Of a stretch of 8,744 nt of DNA, positions 1 through 6,532 are shown piece by piece. Numbering within the stretch: the first letter of the stretch is position 1; every line of letters begins with the position of its first letter. The notes below the pieces were generated by a model, which saw only the letters and a program-made list of their open reading frames with translations, had not been told where the DNA came from and ran no database searches. This DNA comes from Phycisphaerales bacterium (GTDB lineage: Bacteria > Planctomycetota > Phycisphaerae > Tepidisphaerales > Tepidisphaeraceae). Made by a program: the position numbers and the translations under genes. Where the stretch lies: the NCBI GenBank assembly GCA_003153655.1, contig PMAK01000215.1:24185-32928 (forward strand). The letters run 5' to 3'.

Positions 1-1923
1 CCAGCGCCCGCCATCAAGAAATCCGTCGCCCCCGACATGGGACTCTTCGGCTCGATGCACGAAACCGAAACTTCAGCCTCATCCGAGCCGCAAATACCCG
101 TCCAAACCTGCGCTGATTGCGATTATCGCCTCGTCCACACCCCCGAGGATTTTCAAATATTCCTGGCCGAATTGAAAAAACAAACTCGCTTCGCCTTCGA
201 CACCGAAACCGACGCCCTCGGCGCAATGGCCTCCTCAATCGTCGGCATGAGTTTCAGTTGGCAGCCCCACACCGGCTGGTACATCGCCGTCAACGGCCCG
301 CAGGATTCCCAGTTCCTCGACCGCGACCAAACCATCGCCCAGCTCAAACCCATCCTCGAAAACCCAACCATCAAAAAAGTCGGACACAACCTCAAATACG
401 ATCTCCTCGTCATGCGCCAACTCGGCGTCGAATTCCGCGGCGTCTCCCTCGACACCATGATCGCCGCCTTCGTCCTCGACTCCAGCCGAATGCAATATGG
501 CATCGATCGCCTCGCCCTCGATCTCCTCAACATCCGCAAAGTCCCCACCAGCGATCTGATCGGAAAAGGCGCCAAGCAAATCTCCATGCAAAAAGTCGAT
601 CTCGCGCGCATCGCCGCCTACGCATCCGAAGACGCCGACGTCGCCCTCCGTCTCGCCAACTTCTTCGAGCCAAAACTCGCCGAGGTTCCATCCCTGAAAA
701 AACTGTGCGATGAAATCGAAACTCCGCTGATCGACGTGTTGGTCGAAATGGAATCCAACGGCATTTCCGTCGATCCAACCGTCCTGAAAGAACAAAGCCA
801 GGTCCTCGCCGTCCGCATCGAAGAGCTACAGGGGAAAATCTTCAAATCCGCCTGCTTCGAATTTAATATCGATTCCCCCAAGCAGCTTCAGGATGTCCTC
901 TTCAATCGCCTCGGCCTGAAACCCGTCAAACAAACCAAGACCGGCCAAAGCACCGACGTCGAAGTCCTCGAAAAACTAGCCGACAAACACGAATGCCCAC
1001 GCCTCATCCTCGATTACCGCAGCTTGGTTAAACTGAAAAACACTTACCTCGACAACCTGACCGATTTCCTGAATCCCCGCACCCATCGAATCCACGCCAG
1101 CTTCAACCAGATCGGCGCCCGCACCGGCCGCCTCAGTTGCAGCGACCCCAATCTCCAAAATATTCCCATCCGCACCGATGAAGGCCGCCGAATCCGCCTC
1201 GCCTTCGTCCCCGGCGACCGCGAAAAAAATGTCCTCCTCACCGCCGACTACAGCCAGATCGAGCTCCGCGTCCTGGCCGACCTCACCCGCGAGCCGGCTC
1301 TCCTCCGAGCCTTCGAAGCCGACGAAGACATCCACAGCGCCGTCGCCGCCGAAGTCTTCAGCGTCCCGCTCGATCAAGTCACTCGCGACCAGCGCGCCCA
1401 GGCCAAGATCATCAACTTCGGCATCGTCTACGGTGTAACCGCCTACGGCCTCGCCCGCCGCATCGACGGCATGACCGTCCCCGCCGCACAAAAACTGATC
1501 GACGACTACCACAAAAAATTCCCCGCCATCCGCCAGTTCCTCGACGAGTGCGTCATGAAAGCGCAAACGCAAGGCTACGTCGAAACCATCCTCGGCCGCC
1601 GTCGCCCCATCCCCGAAATCGCCAGCAGCGTCCTCTCCATCCGCAACGCCGGCGAGCGCATGGCCATCAACAGCGTCGTCCAAGGCTCCGCCGCCGACAT
1701 GATCAAAATCGCCATGAACCGCATTCACCGACGGATCAAAAAAGAAAAACGCCCGAGCAAGATGCTATTGCAGGTCCACGATGAACTCGTCTTCGAAACC
1801 CCCGCCAAAGGCGTCGAAGCCGAAGCCGAAATGGTCCGCGAGGAAATGACCGGCGCAATGAAGCTCGCCGTCCCCCTCAAGGTCGAAGTAGGCTGGGGCA
1901 AAAACTGGCAGGAAGTTAAATAG
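1..1923 (+). CDS. polA: DNA polymerase I, 3'-5' exonuclease and polymerase domains (5' end outside window)
   Basis: Family A DNA polymerase that fills gaps and removes RNA primers in replication and repair. The frame is open from base 1, so the ATG at 37 is probably internal and the 5'-nuclease domain should lie upstream off the window. About 640 residues are visible, against roughly 900-1000 for a whole enzyme. Residues counted from the Met at 37: proofreading motifs FDTETD (54-59), GHNLKYD (116-122) and YASEDAD (195-201), all with their acidic residues, so the exonuclease looks active. Polymerase motif A is DYSQIE (404-409), motif B is RAQAKIINFGIVYG (453-466, with K457 and F461), motif C is QVHDE (579-583). 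The Phe in motif B is the usual form that discriminates against dideoxynucleotides. No frameshift is seen and codon use is strongly C-ending. The next gene on the same strand lies 127 bp away and may have its own promoter. Identification is firm. Confidence 0.97.
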   Translation, partial: PAPAIKKSVAPDMGLFGSMHETETSASSEPQIPVQTCADCDYRLVHTPEDFQIFLAELKKQTRFAFDTETDALGAMASSIVGMSFSWQPHTGWYIAVNGPQDSQFLDRDQTIAQLKPILENPTIKKVGHNLKYDLLVMRQLGVEFRGVSLDTMIAAFVLDSSRMQYGIDRLALDLLNIRKVPTSDLIGKGAKQISMQKVDLARIAAYASEDADVALRLANFFEPKLAEVPSLKKLCDEIETPLIDVLVEMESNGISVDPTVLKEQSQVLAVRIEELQGKIFKSACFEFNIDSPKQLQDVLFNRLGLKPVKQTKTGQSTDVEVLEKLADKHECPRLILDYRSLVKLKNTYLDNLTDFLNPRTHRIHASFNQIGARTGRLSCSDPNLQNIPIRTDEGRRIRLAFVPGDREKNVLLTADYSQIELRVLADLTREPALLRAFEADEDIHSAVAAEVFSVPLDQVTRDQRAQAKIINFGIVYGVTAYGLARRIDGMTVPAAQKLIDDYHKKFPAIRQFLDECVMKAQTQGYVETILGRRRPIPEIASSVLSIRNAGERMAINSVVQGSAADMIKIAMNRIHRRIKKEKRPSKMLLQVHDELVFETPAKGVEAEAEMVREEMTGAMKLAVPLKVEVGWGKNWQEVK

Positions 1924-1943
1924 GCCCCACCGCTGCAAATTAT

Positions 1944-1964
1944 TGCGGATACACGAGTTCCGCA
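1944..1964. other. Small inverted repeat after polA
   Basis: TGCGGA (1944-1949) and TCCGCA (1959-1964) can form a perfect 6-bp stem with a 9-base loop, 20 bases after the polA stop. The nearest T run (1981-1985) is 16 bases further on, so this is not a canonical intrinsic terminator. It may be a weak transcript-end or 3'-stabilising hairpin, or chance. Confidence 0.25.
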
Positions 1965-1986
1965 TGTGGAAATAACGTGATTTTTC

Positions 1987-2016
1987 GTGACTCCACCCCA
2001 CCAACTCCACTATATT
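1987..2016 (+). promoter_or_regulatory. Candidate sigma-70-type promoter for the VOC gene
   Basis: A TATATT box (2011-2016) matches the -10 consensus at five of six positions. GTGACT (1987-1992), an 18-bp spacer upstream, matches the -35 consensus at four of six. The -10 lies 34 bases before the ATG at 2051, and the surroundings are more AT-rich than the flanking genes. Planctomycete promoters are poorly defined, so this is only a candidate. Confidence 0.35.
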
Positions 2017-2050
2017 ATCCCGGCTCGATTCACCAAATTAGGGAATTTCC

Positions 2051-2509
2051 ATGAGCGAGCCACGAAAAGAAAAAATCCATCTTGAAGCATCGTCACCGGC
2101 ATCAAAGCCCAAGCCGGACGTTCGCCCCAAGATCGAAGAACCACCCCCCGTCCGCCTCGTCGCAATCGAAGATTGCCAACTCTGGGCCGTCGCCGGCCTC
2201 GAACGCGAACTCGATGACTTCTACGTAGGCCTCCTCAATTTCGAGCGGCAACAAGCCGAAAACGAAATCGTCTACCGCGCCGAAAATCTGCGCCTGAAAG
2301 TAGGCGTCCTCGAATGCCCCCTCCCGCGCGAAGATTACCGCCCCCTCGCCCTCGCCGTAGATTCCCTCGGCGCCCTCGTCGGTCGCCTCAACGAAGCCAA
2401 AATCGAATTCGTCCACCACTACGGCCTAACCCCAGGCCAGGACAATCTGCTCGTCAGTGACCCCGCCGGCAATCCCGTGGAAATCACCGAAACCCAAATC
2501 GCGATCTGA
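2051..2509 (+). CDS. VOC/glyoxalase-fold protein, probably non-metal-binding
   Basis: Protein of 152 residues. Residues 1-35 are a polar, Pro/Lys-rich leader without signal-peptide or membrane character. Residues 36-147 resemble a single VOC (glyoxalase/bleomycin-resistance) domain: the FYVGLLNF helix-strand element (57-64), a second beta-alpha unit around PLALAVDSLGALVGRLNEA (98-116), and the hallmark DPAGNPVEI (137-145). In metal-dependent members, His residues near the first strand of each half and a C-terminal Glu bind the metal. Here E144 is present, but the expected His positions appear to be Leu/Trp (44-45) and Leu/Ala (99-101). It may therefore be a binding or scaffold protein rather than an enzyme. 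A weak AGGGAA (2040-2045) precedes the ATG. It lies on the same strand as polA and the glycosyltransferase, but the gaps do not prove co-transcription. Fold likely, substrate unknown. Confidence 0.8.
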   Translation: MSEPRKEKIHLEASSPASKPKPDVRPKIEEPPPVRLVAIEDCQLWAVAGLERELDDFYVGLLNFERQQAENEIVYRAENLRLKVGVLECPLPREDYRPLALAVDSLGALVGRLNEAKIEFVHHYGLTPGQDNLLVSDPAGNPVEITETQIAI

Positions 2510-2535
2510 TCCTCTTTCTCGCACCAACGCTCCAG

Positions 2536-2579
2536 GATAAACCCTGGTAGATAAATCCCTCATAGATAAATCCCTGATA
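2536..2579 (+). repeat. Three tandem copies of a 15-bp repeat in the leader of the TPR-glycosyltransferase gene
   Basis: GATAAACCCTGGTA (2536-2549, one base short), GATAAATCCCTCATA (2550-2564) and GATAAATCCCTGATA (2565-2579) run head to tail and end 15 bases before the ATG at 2595. The first copy overlaps a 5-bp inverted repeat, CCAGG (2532-2536) and CCTGG (2543-2547). No canonical ribosome binding site lies between the repeat and the ATG. It could be an operator array, a leader element, or a slippage-prone microsatellite-like tract. Confidence 0.8.
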
Positions 2580-2594
2580 AGATTGCCCGCGCCC

Positions 2595-4778
2595 ATGGCC
2601 GAGATCACCATCCAACAAGCCTTCGATCTCGCATTGCAACACCACCAGGCCGGACGTTTGCCACAGGCTGAGCACCTCTACCGCCAAATCCTCATCCAGC
2701 AACCCGCCCACATCGACTCAATCCACCTCCTCGGCGTAATCGCTCATCAAGCCGGACGAAATGACATCGCCGTCGATCTCATCCGCCAGGCCCTCTCCCT
2801 CAGGCCCGATTTTCCCGAAGCCTTAAGCAATCTCGGCGATGCTCTGAAAGACCTCGGCCAACTCGACGCCGCCATCGCCGCTTTTCGTCAGGCCATCTCT
2901 CTCAATCCCGAGCTTCCCGAAGCCCACTGCAATCTCGGAAACGCTCTGAGAGAAAAAGGCGACTTCAACGAAGCCATCGCCGCATGCGAACGGGCCATCA
3001 CCCTAAGACCCACCTACGCCGAAGCCCATTGCAATCTCGGCAACGCCCTCAAGCAGCAGGGCGATCTCGACCAATCCATCGCCGCCTACCGCCGCGCGAT
3101 CGCCCTCAAGCCCGATCTCCCCCAAGCCCACAGCAATCTCGGCAACGCACTCCGAGACAAAGGCCGGCTAAATGAATCCATCATCGCATGCGAGCAGGCC
3201 ATCGCTCTCGCCCCCAACTACGCCGGAGCCCGCTGCAATCTCGGCAACGCCTTGAAAGACAGCGGCCAACTGGATGCCGCCATCGCCGCCTACCGCAGCG
3301 CCATCACCCTCAACCCCAACTACCCCGAAGCCCTCAACAACCTCGGCGTCGCTCTCCGAGACAAAGGCCAACACGACGAAGCCATCGCCGTCTTTCGCCA
3401 GGCCATCACTTCCAGACCCGCCTACGCCGAAGCGCATAACAACCTGGGCGCAGCCCTGAAAGATACCGGCCAACTCGACGAAGCCATCGCCGCCTATCGC
3501 CAGGCCATCGCCCTACGACCCACCTACTCCCAGGCCCACAGCAATCTGATTTACACGCTTCACTATCATCCCGCGTACGACGCCCGGTCGATCGCCGACG
3601 AACAGCGCCGCTGGAACCAGCAGCACGCCGACCCGCTCAAAAAATTCATCCACCCCCATGCCAATAATCAAGACCCAGCCCGCCGCCTGCGCATCGGCTA
3701 CGTCTCATCCGATTTCTACATCCACGCCTCCGCCTATTTTCTCTCTCCCCTTTTCGCGCATCATGATCGCCGCCAGGTGGAATTGTTCTGCTACGCCCAA
3801 GTCGTCCGGCCCGACGCGATGACCATCCAGTTTCAGCAGCAGGCCGATGTCTGGCGTAACATCGTCGGCCTCTCCGACGACCAAATCGCCGCGCAAATCC
3901 GCGATGACCAGATCGACATCCTCGTCGATCTGAAATTGCACACAGCCGAAAACCGCCTGCTCGTTTTCGCCCGCAAGCCCGCCCCGATCCAAATCACCTG
4001 GCTGGGCATCCCCGGCAGCACCGGCCTCACCACCATCGACTTCCGACTAACCGATCCATACCTCGATCCACCCGGCTCGGATGAATCCGTCTACTCCGAA
4101 CACACCCTCCGCCTCCCCGAAAACTTCTGGTGCTACGATCCAATGGACGGCCGCCAAATACCCATCAACTCCCTCCCCGCAAAACAGACAGGCGCGATCA
4201 CCTTCGGCTGCCTGAACAATTTCTGCAAAATCAACGACAGTCTCATCTCCCTCTGGTCACAAATCCTGCGGCAAATAGAAAACGCACGGTTATTACTGCT
4301 CGCTCCGGAAGGCAACCACCGATCACGAACGCTCGACCGCTTCCGCCAGGAAAAAATCGACCCCGCGCGCATCGAGTTCGTCGCCAATCAACCCCGCCAC
4401 GAATATTTGCAAACCTATCATCGAATCGATCTAGGCCTCGACACCTTCCCCTACAACGGCCACACCACCACCCTCGATTCCCTCTGGATGGGCGTCCCCG
4501 TGATCACGCTGGTCGGCAGCACACCCGTCTCCCGTGCCGGCTGGTCCCAACTATCAAACGTCGCCCTCGGCGAACTCGCCGCCCAAACCCCAGGTCAATT
4601 CGTAAAAATCGCGGCAGACCTGGCCAAAGATCTCCCCCGGCTGCAACACCTTCGTTCAATGCTTCGCCAGCGGATGGAGCAATCCCCCCTGATGAACGCC
4701 CCGGCATTCGCCAAAAACATCGAGGCAACCTATCGCCGATTATGGCAAACCCACTGCGAAACAACCCCAAAACCATAA
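2595..4778 (+). CDS. TPR-repeat O-GlcNAc transferase-like glycosyltransferase (GT41)
   Basis: Predicted cytoplasmic 727-residue protein without signal peptide or membrane segment. Residues 6-311 form nine 34-residue tetratricopeptide repeats (TPR1 6-39, TPR2 40-73, then every 34 residues to TPR9 278-311), most with the NLGNAL...G...EAI..ACRQAI.L.P consensus, followed by a partial tenth. Residues 363-718 are an OGT/SPY-type catalytic region: RIGYVSSDFYIH (366-377), DLKLHT with H449, PAPIQITWLGIPGSTG (462-477), FGCLNNFCKIN with K545, and the nucleotide-sugar-binding element NGHTTTLD (621-628). These match residues conserved in GT41 enzymes, so activity is likely. Family members use UDP-sugars to glycosylate Ser/Thr of proteins recruited by the TPRs; the sugar and targets here are unknown. 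ATG 2595 is chosen over an in-frame TTG at 2583, although neither has a clear Shine-Dalgarno. It ends 9 bp from the convergent nucleotidyltransferase gene. Confidence 0.93.
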   Translation: MAEITIQQAFDLALQHHQAGRLPQAEHLYRQILIQQPAHIDSIHLLGVIAHQAGRNDIAVDLIRQALSLRPDFPEALSNLGDALKDLGQLDAAIAAFRQAISLNPELPEAHCNLGNALREKGDFNEAIAACERAITLRPTYAEAHCNLGNALKQQGDLDQSIAAYRRAIALKPDLPQAHSNLGNALRDKGRLNESIIACEQAIALAPNYAGARCNLGNALKDSGQLDAAIAAYRSAITLNPNYPEALNNLGVALRDKGQHDEAIAVFRQAITSRPAYAEAHNNLGAALKDTGQLDEAIAAYRQAIALRPTYSQAHSNLIYTLHYHPAYDARSIADEQRRWNQQHADPLKKFIHPHANNQDPARRLRIGYVSSDFYIHASAYFLSPLFAHHDRRQVELFCYAQVVRPDAMTIQFQQQADVWRNIVGLSDDQIAAQIRDDQIDILVDLKLHTAENRLLVFARKPAPIQITWLGIPGSTGLTTIDFRLTDPYLDPPGSDESVYSEHTLRLPENFWCYDPMDGRQIPINSLPAKQTGAITFGCLNNFCKINDSLISLWSQILRQIENARLLLLAPEGNHRSRTLDRFRQEKIDPARIEFVANQPRHEYLQTYHRIDLGLDTFPYNGHTTTLDSLWMGVPVITLVGSTPVSRAGWSQLSNVALGELAAQTPGQFVKIAADLAKDLPRLQHLRSMLRQRMEQSPLMNAPAFAKNIEATYRRLWQTHCETTPKP
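2712..3527 (+). repeat. Eight 102-bp imperfect tandem coding repeats (TPR2-TPR9)
   Basis: The TPR units are still visibly similar at DNA level: the segment for SNLGNAL or CNLGNAL recurs as near-identical AGCAATCTCGGCAACGC or TGCAATCTCGGCAACGC text every 102 bases, as does GCCATCGCCGCCTACCG. Such repeats can expand or contract by recombination, and they could be a misassembly point. Confidence 0.85.
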
Positions 4779-4787
4779 CCCACCCAT

Positions 4788-5375
4788 TTAGCCTCCGGTC
4801 ACTGACCGGGGGGCCGTCCCCGCGCGGGCAGATATCTCCCCCCAAAGATCCGCAAGCCCCCACTGCCGGGCCCACTGCTCAACATAAGCCAGATCGATCT
4901 CCCCGCGCCGAGCCCGAATAACCCCATCAATATCTCGAAGATGTTTCTCCAGCCGATCCTGCCGGTAGCACTCCATCTTCTTAATGATCACATCCTCCGG
5001 CGAAGCAAACCAAGCCTCAAAATCCGCCGCCACGCGCACGCGCCTGGCCCGAAGAAACCGCAGCGCATTAAACGGACTCGCGCGCGGCACAATCACATCC
5101 ACCTTCAACCCCGAAGCCAGATGGCCAATCCTAAACTGCCCCCGATCGAACACCGCCCCGCACGCCGCCGCCGAATCAAGACTAAATTCACCATCCGGAA
5201 ACCCCCGGCAAAACGCCACGATCCCCTGTTCCGTCAGTTCCACAACCACATCAATATCCCCGGCAATTCGCGGCTCCCCATAAAAATAGGTCGCAACAGA
5301 CCCCGTCACAAAATAGCGCAAACCCATCTCCTCAATGGCTCGCACCACATACTGGAGAAGCTCAATCTGCTCCAT
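4788..5375 (-). CDS. Nucleotidyltransferase-fold protein (DUF6036/AbiEii-like)
   Basis: Protein of 195 residues. The start at 5375 is set by a good GGGAGG ribosome site eight bases upstream; the longer frame back to 5630 encodes an unlikely Trp/Arg-rich sequence and overlaps another small gene. The motif VTGSVATYFYGEPRIAGDIDVVV (23-45) is the GS...DxD signature of the pol-beta-type nucleotidyltransferase fold, with D40 and D42; KVDVIVP (91-97) gives the third acidic residue, D93. EDVIIKKMECYRQ..EKHLRDIDGVI (127-153) matches the helical tail of DUF6036/AbiEii-like proteins. All three carboxylates are present, so nucleotide transfer to a protein or RNA is plausible. Relatives include type IV-like toxins (AbiEii, MenT) and uncharacterised genomic enzymes, so a toxin role is only a possibility. 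No HEPN partner is visible; the 46-residue ORF upstream on the same strand is the only candidate partner. The fold call is strong, the function open. Confidence 0.85.
   Translation of the reverse strand: MEQIELLQYVVRAIEEMGLRYFVTGSVATYFYGEPRIAGDIDVVVELTEQGIVAFCRGFPDGEFSLDSAAACGAVFDRGQFRIGHLASGLKVDVIVPRASPFNALRFLRARRVRVAADFEAWFASPEDVIIKKMECYRQDRLEKHLRDIDGVIRARRGEIDLAYVEQWARQWGLADLWGEISARAGTAPRSVTGG
4792..4812. terminator. Palindrome between convergent genes, possible bidirectional terminator
   Basis: CCGGTCA (4795-4801) and TGACCGG (4803-4809) are perfect inverted arms around one central base, extendable to 10 pairs with one G-T wobble. It lies just inside the 3' end of the - strand nucleotidyltransferase gene and 13 bp beyond the + strand glycosyltransferase stop, where converging transcripts must end. 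Neither side has a strong T run (on the - strand only TTTT some 25 bases later), so intrinsic termination is uncertain. Confidence 0.35.
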
Positions 5376-5381
5376 ACTACA

Positions 5382-5412
5382 CGCCTCCCGCTCTACGCGC
5401 CGCGCCTCCCGC
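5382..5412 (-). promoter_or_regulatory. Ribosome binding site of the nucleotidyltransferase gene, with an upstream duplicate
   Basis: On the - strand GCGGGAGGCG occurs twice, at 5382-5391 and 5403-5412, 21 bp apart. The copy nearer the gene contains GGGAGG eight bases before the ATG at 5375 and is the likely Shine-Dalgarno. The second copy repeats the motif without a start codon at suitable distance. It may be a chance duplication or a standby ribosome site. Confidence 0.5.
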
Positions 5413-5433
5413 TTCGCATCTTTGGCGCGATGG

Positions 5434-5574
5434 TTATTCAATATCCGTTGCCGCGCGCTCCAGCAGGCTGCTATCGCGCCAACGCTCCATCCCCGCCCTG
5501 AGCCGCAGAATCCCGGCCATCTTATCATCGGCCCTCTCACTGTCCGTCGGCGGTTGCTCGTTGCCGGATTCCAT
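5434..5574 (-). CDS. Small 46-residue protein upstream of the nucleotidyltransferase
   Basis: Short frame from an ATG at 5574 to TAA at 5434, preceded in frame by a TAG three codons upstream, so the start is well bounded. The product has a polar acidic N-terminus (ESGNEQPPTDSERADD, residues 2-17) and a likely amphipathic helix (KMAGILRLRAGMERWRDSSLLERAATDIE, 18-46, with Leu/Ile/Met alternating with Arg/Glu). No membrane segment and no recognised family. The composition looks protein-like, unlike the overlapping longer frame. Its stop lies 58 bp before the nucleotidyltransferase start on the same strand, so the two are probably co-transcribed; such a small partner could be an antitoxin or regulatory peptide, but that is inference. 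The ribosome site is weak. It is below the usual length cut-off of gene callers and easily missed. Confidence 0.55.
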   Translation of the reverse strand: MESGNEQPPTDSERADDKMAGILRLRAGMERWRDSSLLERAATDIE

Positions 5575-5837
5575 ATCAGCACTCTATCCGTGCGCATCAG
5601 ATAGTGGCAAAGGATTTCCGCGCCCGGCAATTGCCCCGCTATTGACCCCGATCCACGCAGAATTTTGTTGTTTCTGCCAACTCGTACAATACAATTCTTG
5701 CGTCGATTTTTAAGTGCATTAAGTCTTAAGGGAAGGAATCATACATCGCACCCAATAGCCTCATCGGCCCCCATATTTTCGGCAACTATATACTTGACAC
5801 ACCTGACCCGGATTTCAGTGTTTCTTTGGGGAGGTCA
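5575..5837. other. Intergenic stretch with short repeats, no convincing gene
   Basis: This 263-bp stretch separates two - strand units and should hold the promoter of the 46-residue gene. It contains a perfect 6-bp inverted repeat GCAGAA/TTCTGC (5657-5662 and 5672-5677, 9-base loop) and three TTAAG words (5710, 5719, 5726). Base composition drops towards AT from about 5660 rightwards. The + strand frame crossing it (from 5665) reads mainly as antisense of the Cas2-like gene and is not believed. No clear promoter boxes were found. Confidence 0.6.
5793..5809 (-). repeat. REP-like motif GGGTCAGGTGTGTCAAG
   Basis: Read on the - strand, GGGTCAGGTGTGTCAAG resembles GGGTCAGG-type words that I recall from intergenic REP elements and Y1 transposase ends in several phyla. 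Only one copy is in this window and no hairpin partner is evident, so the assignment rests on resemblance alone. Confidence 0.2.
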
Positions 5838-6149
5838 TCAAGGTTTCAGTTCCTCAGGGAGCCAGTTTTTATATATCCATTCGACTGCGTTTGTTTGCAC
5901 TGTTCCACCCGTCCTGCTGCCCTCCGCAAGTTCAAAAATAACAAACCGCCCTTTGGGAAGTGCATTTACCCTGATCTCATCTCTCATCGACATCATATTC
6001 ATTTCATCACCAGGTATTGTGACCATCCATAAATCCTCGAACCAATGCCAGACTTGCCACCCATGGGATTCAAGGAAACGAGTAACCTTATCGCGGTCCT
6101 CCGCTTTTGTAGATGCGCAGTCGAGACAAAGTATGTACCGCTGGCTCAT
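5838..6149 (-). CDS. Small Cas2/SinR-like ferredoxin-fold protein (function unknown)
   Basis: Protein of 103 residues, last gene of the five-gene operon. Predicted order: strand RYILCLDC (4-11, ending in D10), helix DRDKVTRFLESHG (18-30), strand WQVWHWF (31-37), strand LWMVTIP (40-46), helix MRDEIRVNA (55-63), strand GRFVIFELAEG (68-78). This beta-alpha-beta-beta-alpha-beta layout, the Asp after strand 1 and the 'LWMV ... MRDEIR ... GRFVIFEL' rhythm recall SinR/Cas2-like proteins. Some members of that wider fold (Cas2, VapD) are nucleases, but no activity can be claimed and no cas gene or CRISPR lies nearby. The start at 6149 follows the stop of the membrane-protein gene by three bases, with AAGG in reach as ribosome site, so translational coupling is likely. 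It could instead be an unrelated small alpha/beta protein. It is real as a gene: tight packing and balanced composition. Confidence 0.75.
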   Translation of the reverse strand: MSQRYILCLDCASTKAEDRDKVTRFLESHGWQVWHWFEDLWMVTIPGDEMNMMSMRDEIRVNALPKGRFVIFELAEGSRTGGTVQTNAVEWIYKNWLPEELKP

Positions 6150-6152
6150 TCC

Positions 6153-6527
6153 TTAGCCTTCCAACTTTGAATCGTTTTCGGATAACAACTTGGTTGCCTT
6201 GCGATCATCCGGGGCGAAAAATCCATGCAAATCATCCCCCTTCGCACTTTGTTGCATCGCCATTTTTGACAACGTGAACCGCTCTGATCGGAGTGCATCT
6301 GGATTGGTGAAAACAAAATATATGTATGCAGCCAAGAAAATAGCCAGCGTAGCCCCTGAGCCAATACCCAAGGCGATCAACGCCCACATTGGCGCGTTAA
6401 GTCTAAAGGCAACTAGAAGCGCCGACAATAATATTCCCAACGCCCATGCGAGTGGGTTGAGCGCCGTTGATTTTGATCCCTTAGCCGTGGCTTGCTGAAG
6501 AAAGGATAGAAGCTCCTCAACTGGCAT
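6153..6527 (-). CDS. Two-helix inner-membrane protein of unknown function
   Basis: Protein of 124 residues with two hydrophobic segments: LAWALGILLSALLVAFRL (about 26-43) and APMWALIALGIGSGATLAIFLAAYIYFVF (about 45-73), separated by a very short turn, so a hairpin in the inner membrane with both ends probably cytoplasmic. The N-terminus (1-24) is a short amphipathic helix, VEELLSFLQQAT. The C-terminal 50 residues are polar, starting TNPDALRSERFTLSKMAM (74-91), a block I associate with uncharacterised bacterial membrane proteins. No enzyme motif is seen. It begins five bases after the stop of the 51-residue gene and ends three bases before the Cas2-like start, so all three are surely one transcript. 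Two-TM proteins often act as membrane effectors next to toxin or defence genes, but here that is only a hypothesis from context. Confidence 0.8.
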   Translation of the reverse strand: MPVEELLSFLQQATAKGSKSTALNPLAWALGILLSALLVAFRLNAPMWALIALGIGSGATLAIFLAAYIYFVFTNPDALRSERFTLSKMAMQQSAKGDDLHGFFAPDDRKATKLLSENDSKLEG

Positions 6528-6532
6528 GGAAC

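Noticed and set aside
117..795. Overlapping frames on both strands within the start of the polA segment
   Set aside because: Arg/Pro/His-rich or Asp/Gly/Val-rich products typical of shifted frames of C-ending codons.
976..1728. Long - strand frame (250 codons) inside polA
   Set aside because: Antisense shadow of a high-GC gene: Gly/Asp/Val/Ala-rich, no motif, and polA is unmistakable on the other strand.
2583..2594. TTG at 2583 as start of the glycosyltransferase
   Set aside because: ATG at 2595 is four codons downstream, in the same frame, and gives a normal TPR N-terminus; the TTG has no ribosome site.
2712..3527. CRISPR-like periodic repeat
   Set aside because: The 102-bp period is that of the 34-residue TPR codons; there are no unique spacers between conserved repeats.
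4130..4921. 263-codon + strand frame overlapping the end of the glycosyltransferase
   Set aside because: Pro/Arg/His-rich shifted-frame product; the GT41 catalytic motifs are in the other frame.
5376..5630. Longer N-terminus for the nucleotidyltransferase (start at 5630)
   Set aside because: The extension is Trp/Arg/Cys-rich and unlike the family, and ATG 5375 has a good ribosome site.
5665..6156. 163-codon + strand frame
   Set aside because: Mostly antisense to the Cas2-like gene, Ser/Ile/Phe-rich without motif, no ribosome site; the - strand gene fits the operon.
6190..6498. 102-codon + strand frame opposite the membrane protein
   Set aside because: Shadow of the two-TM gene; no motif, no spacing logic.
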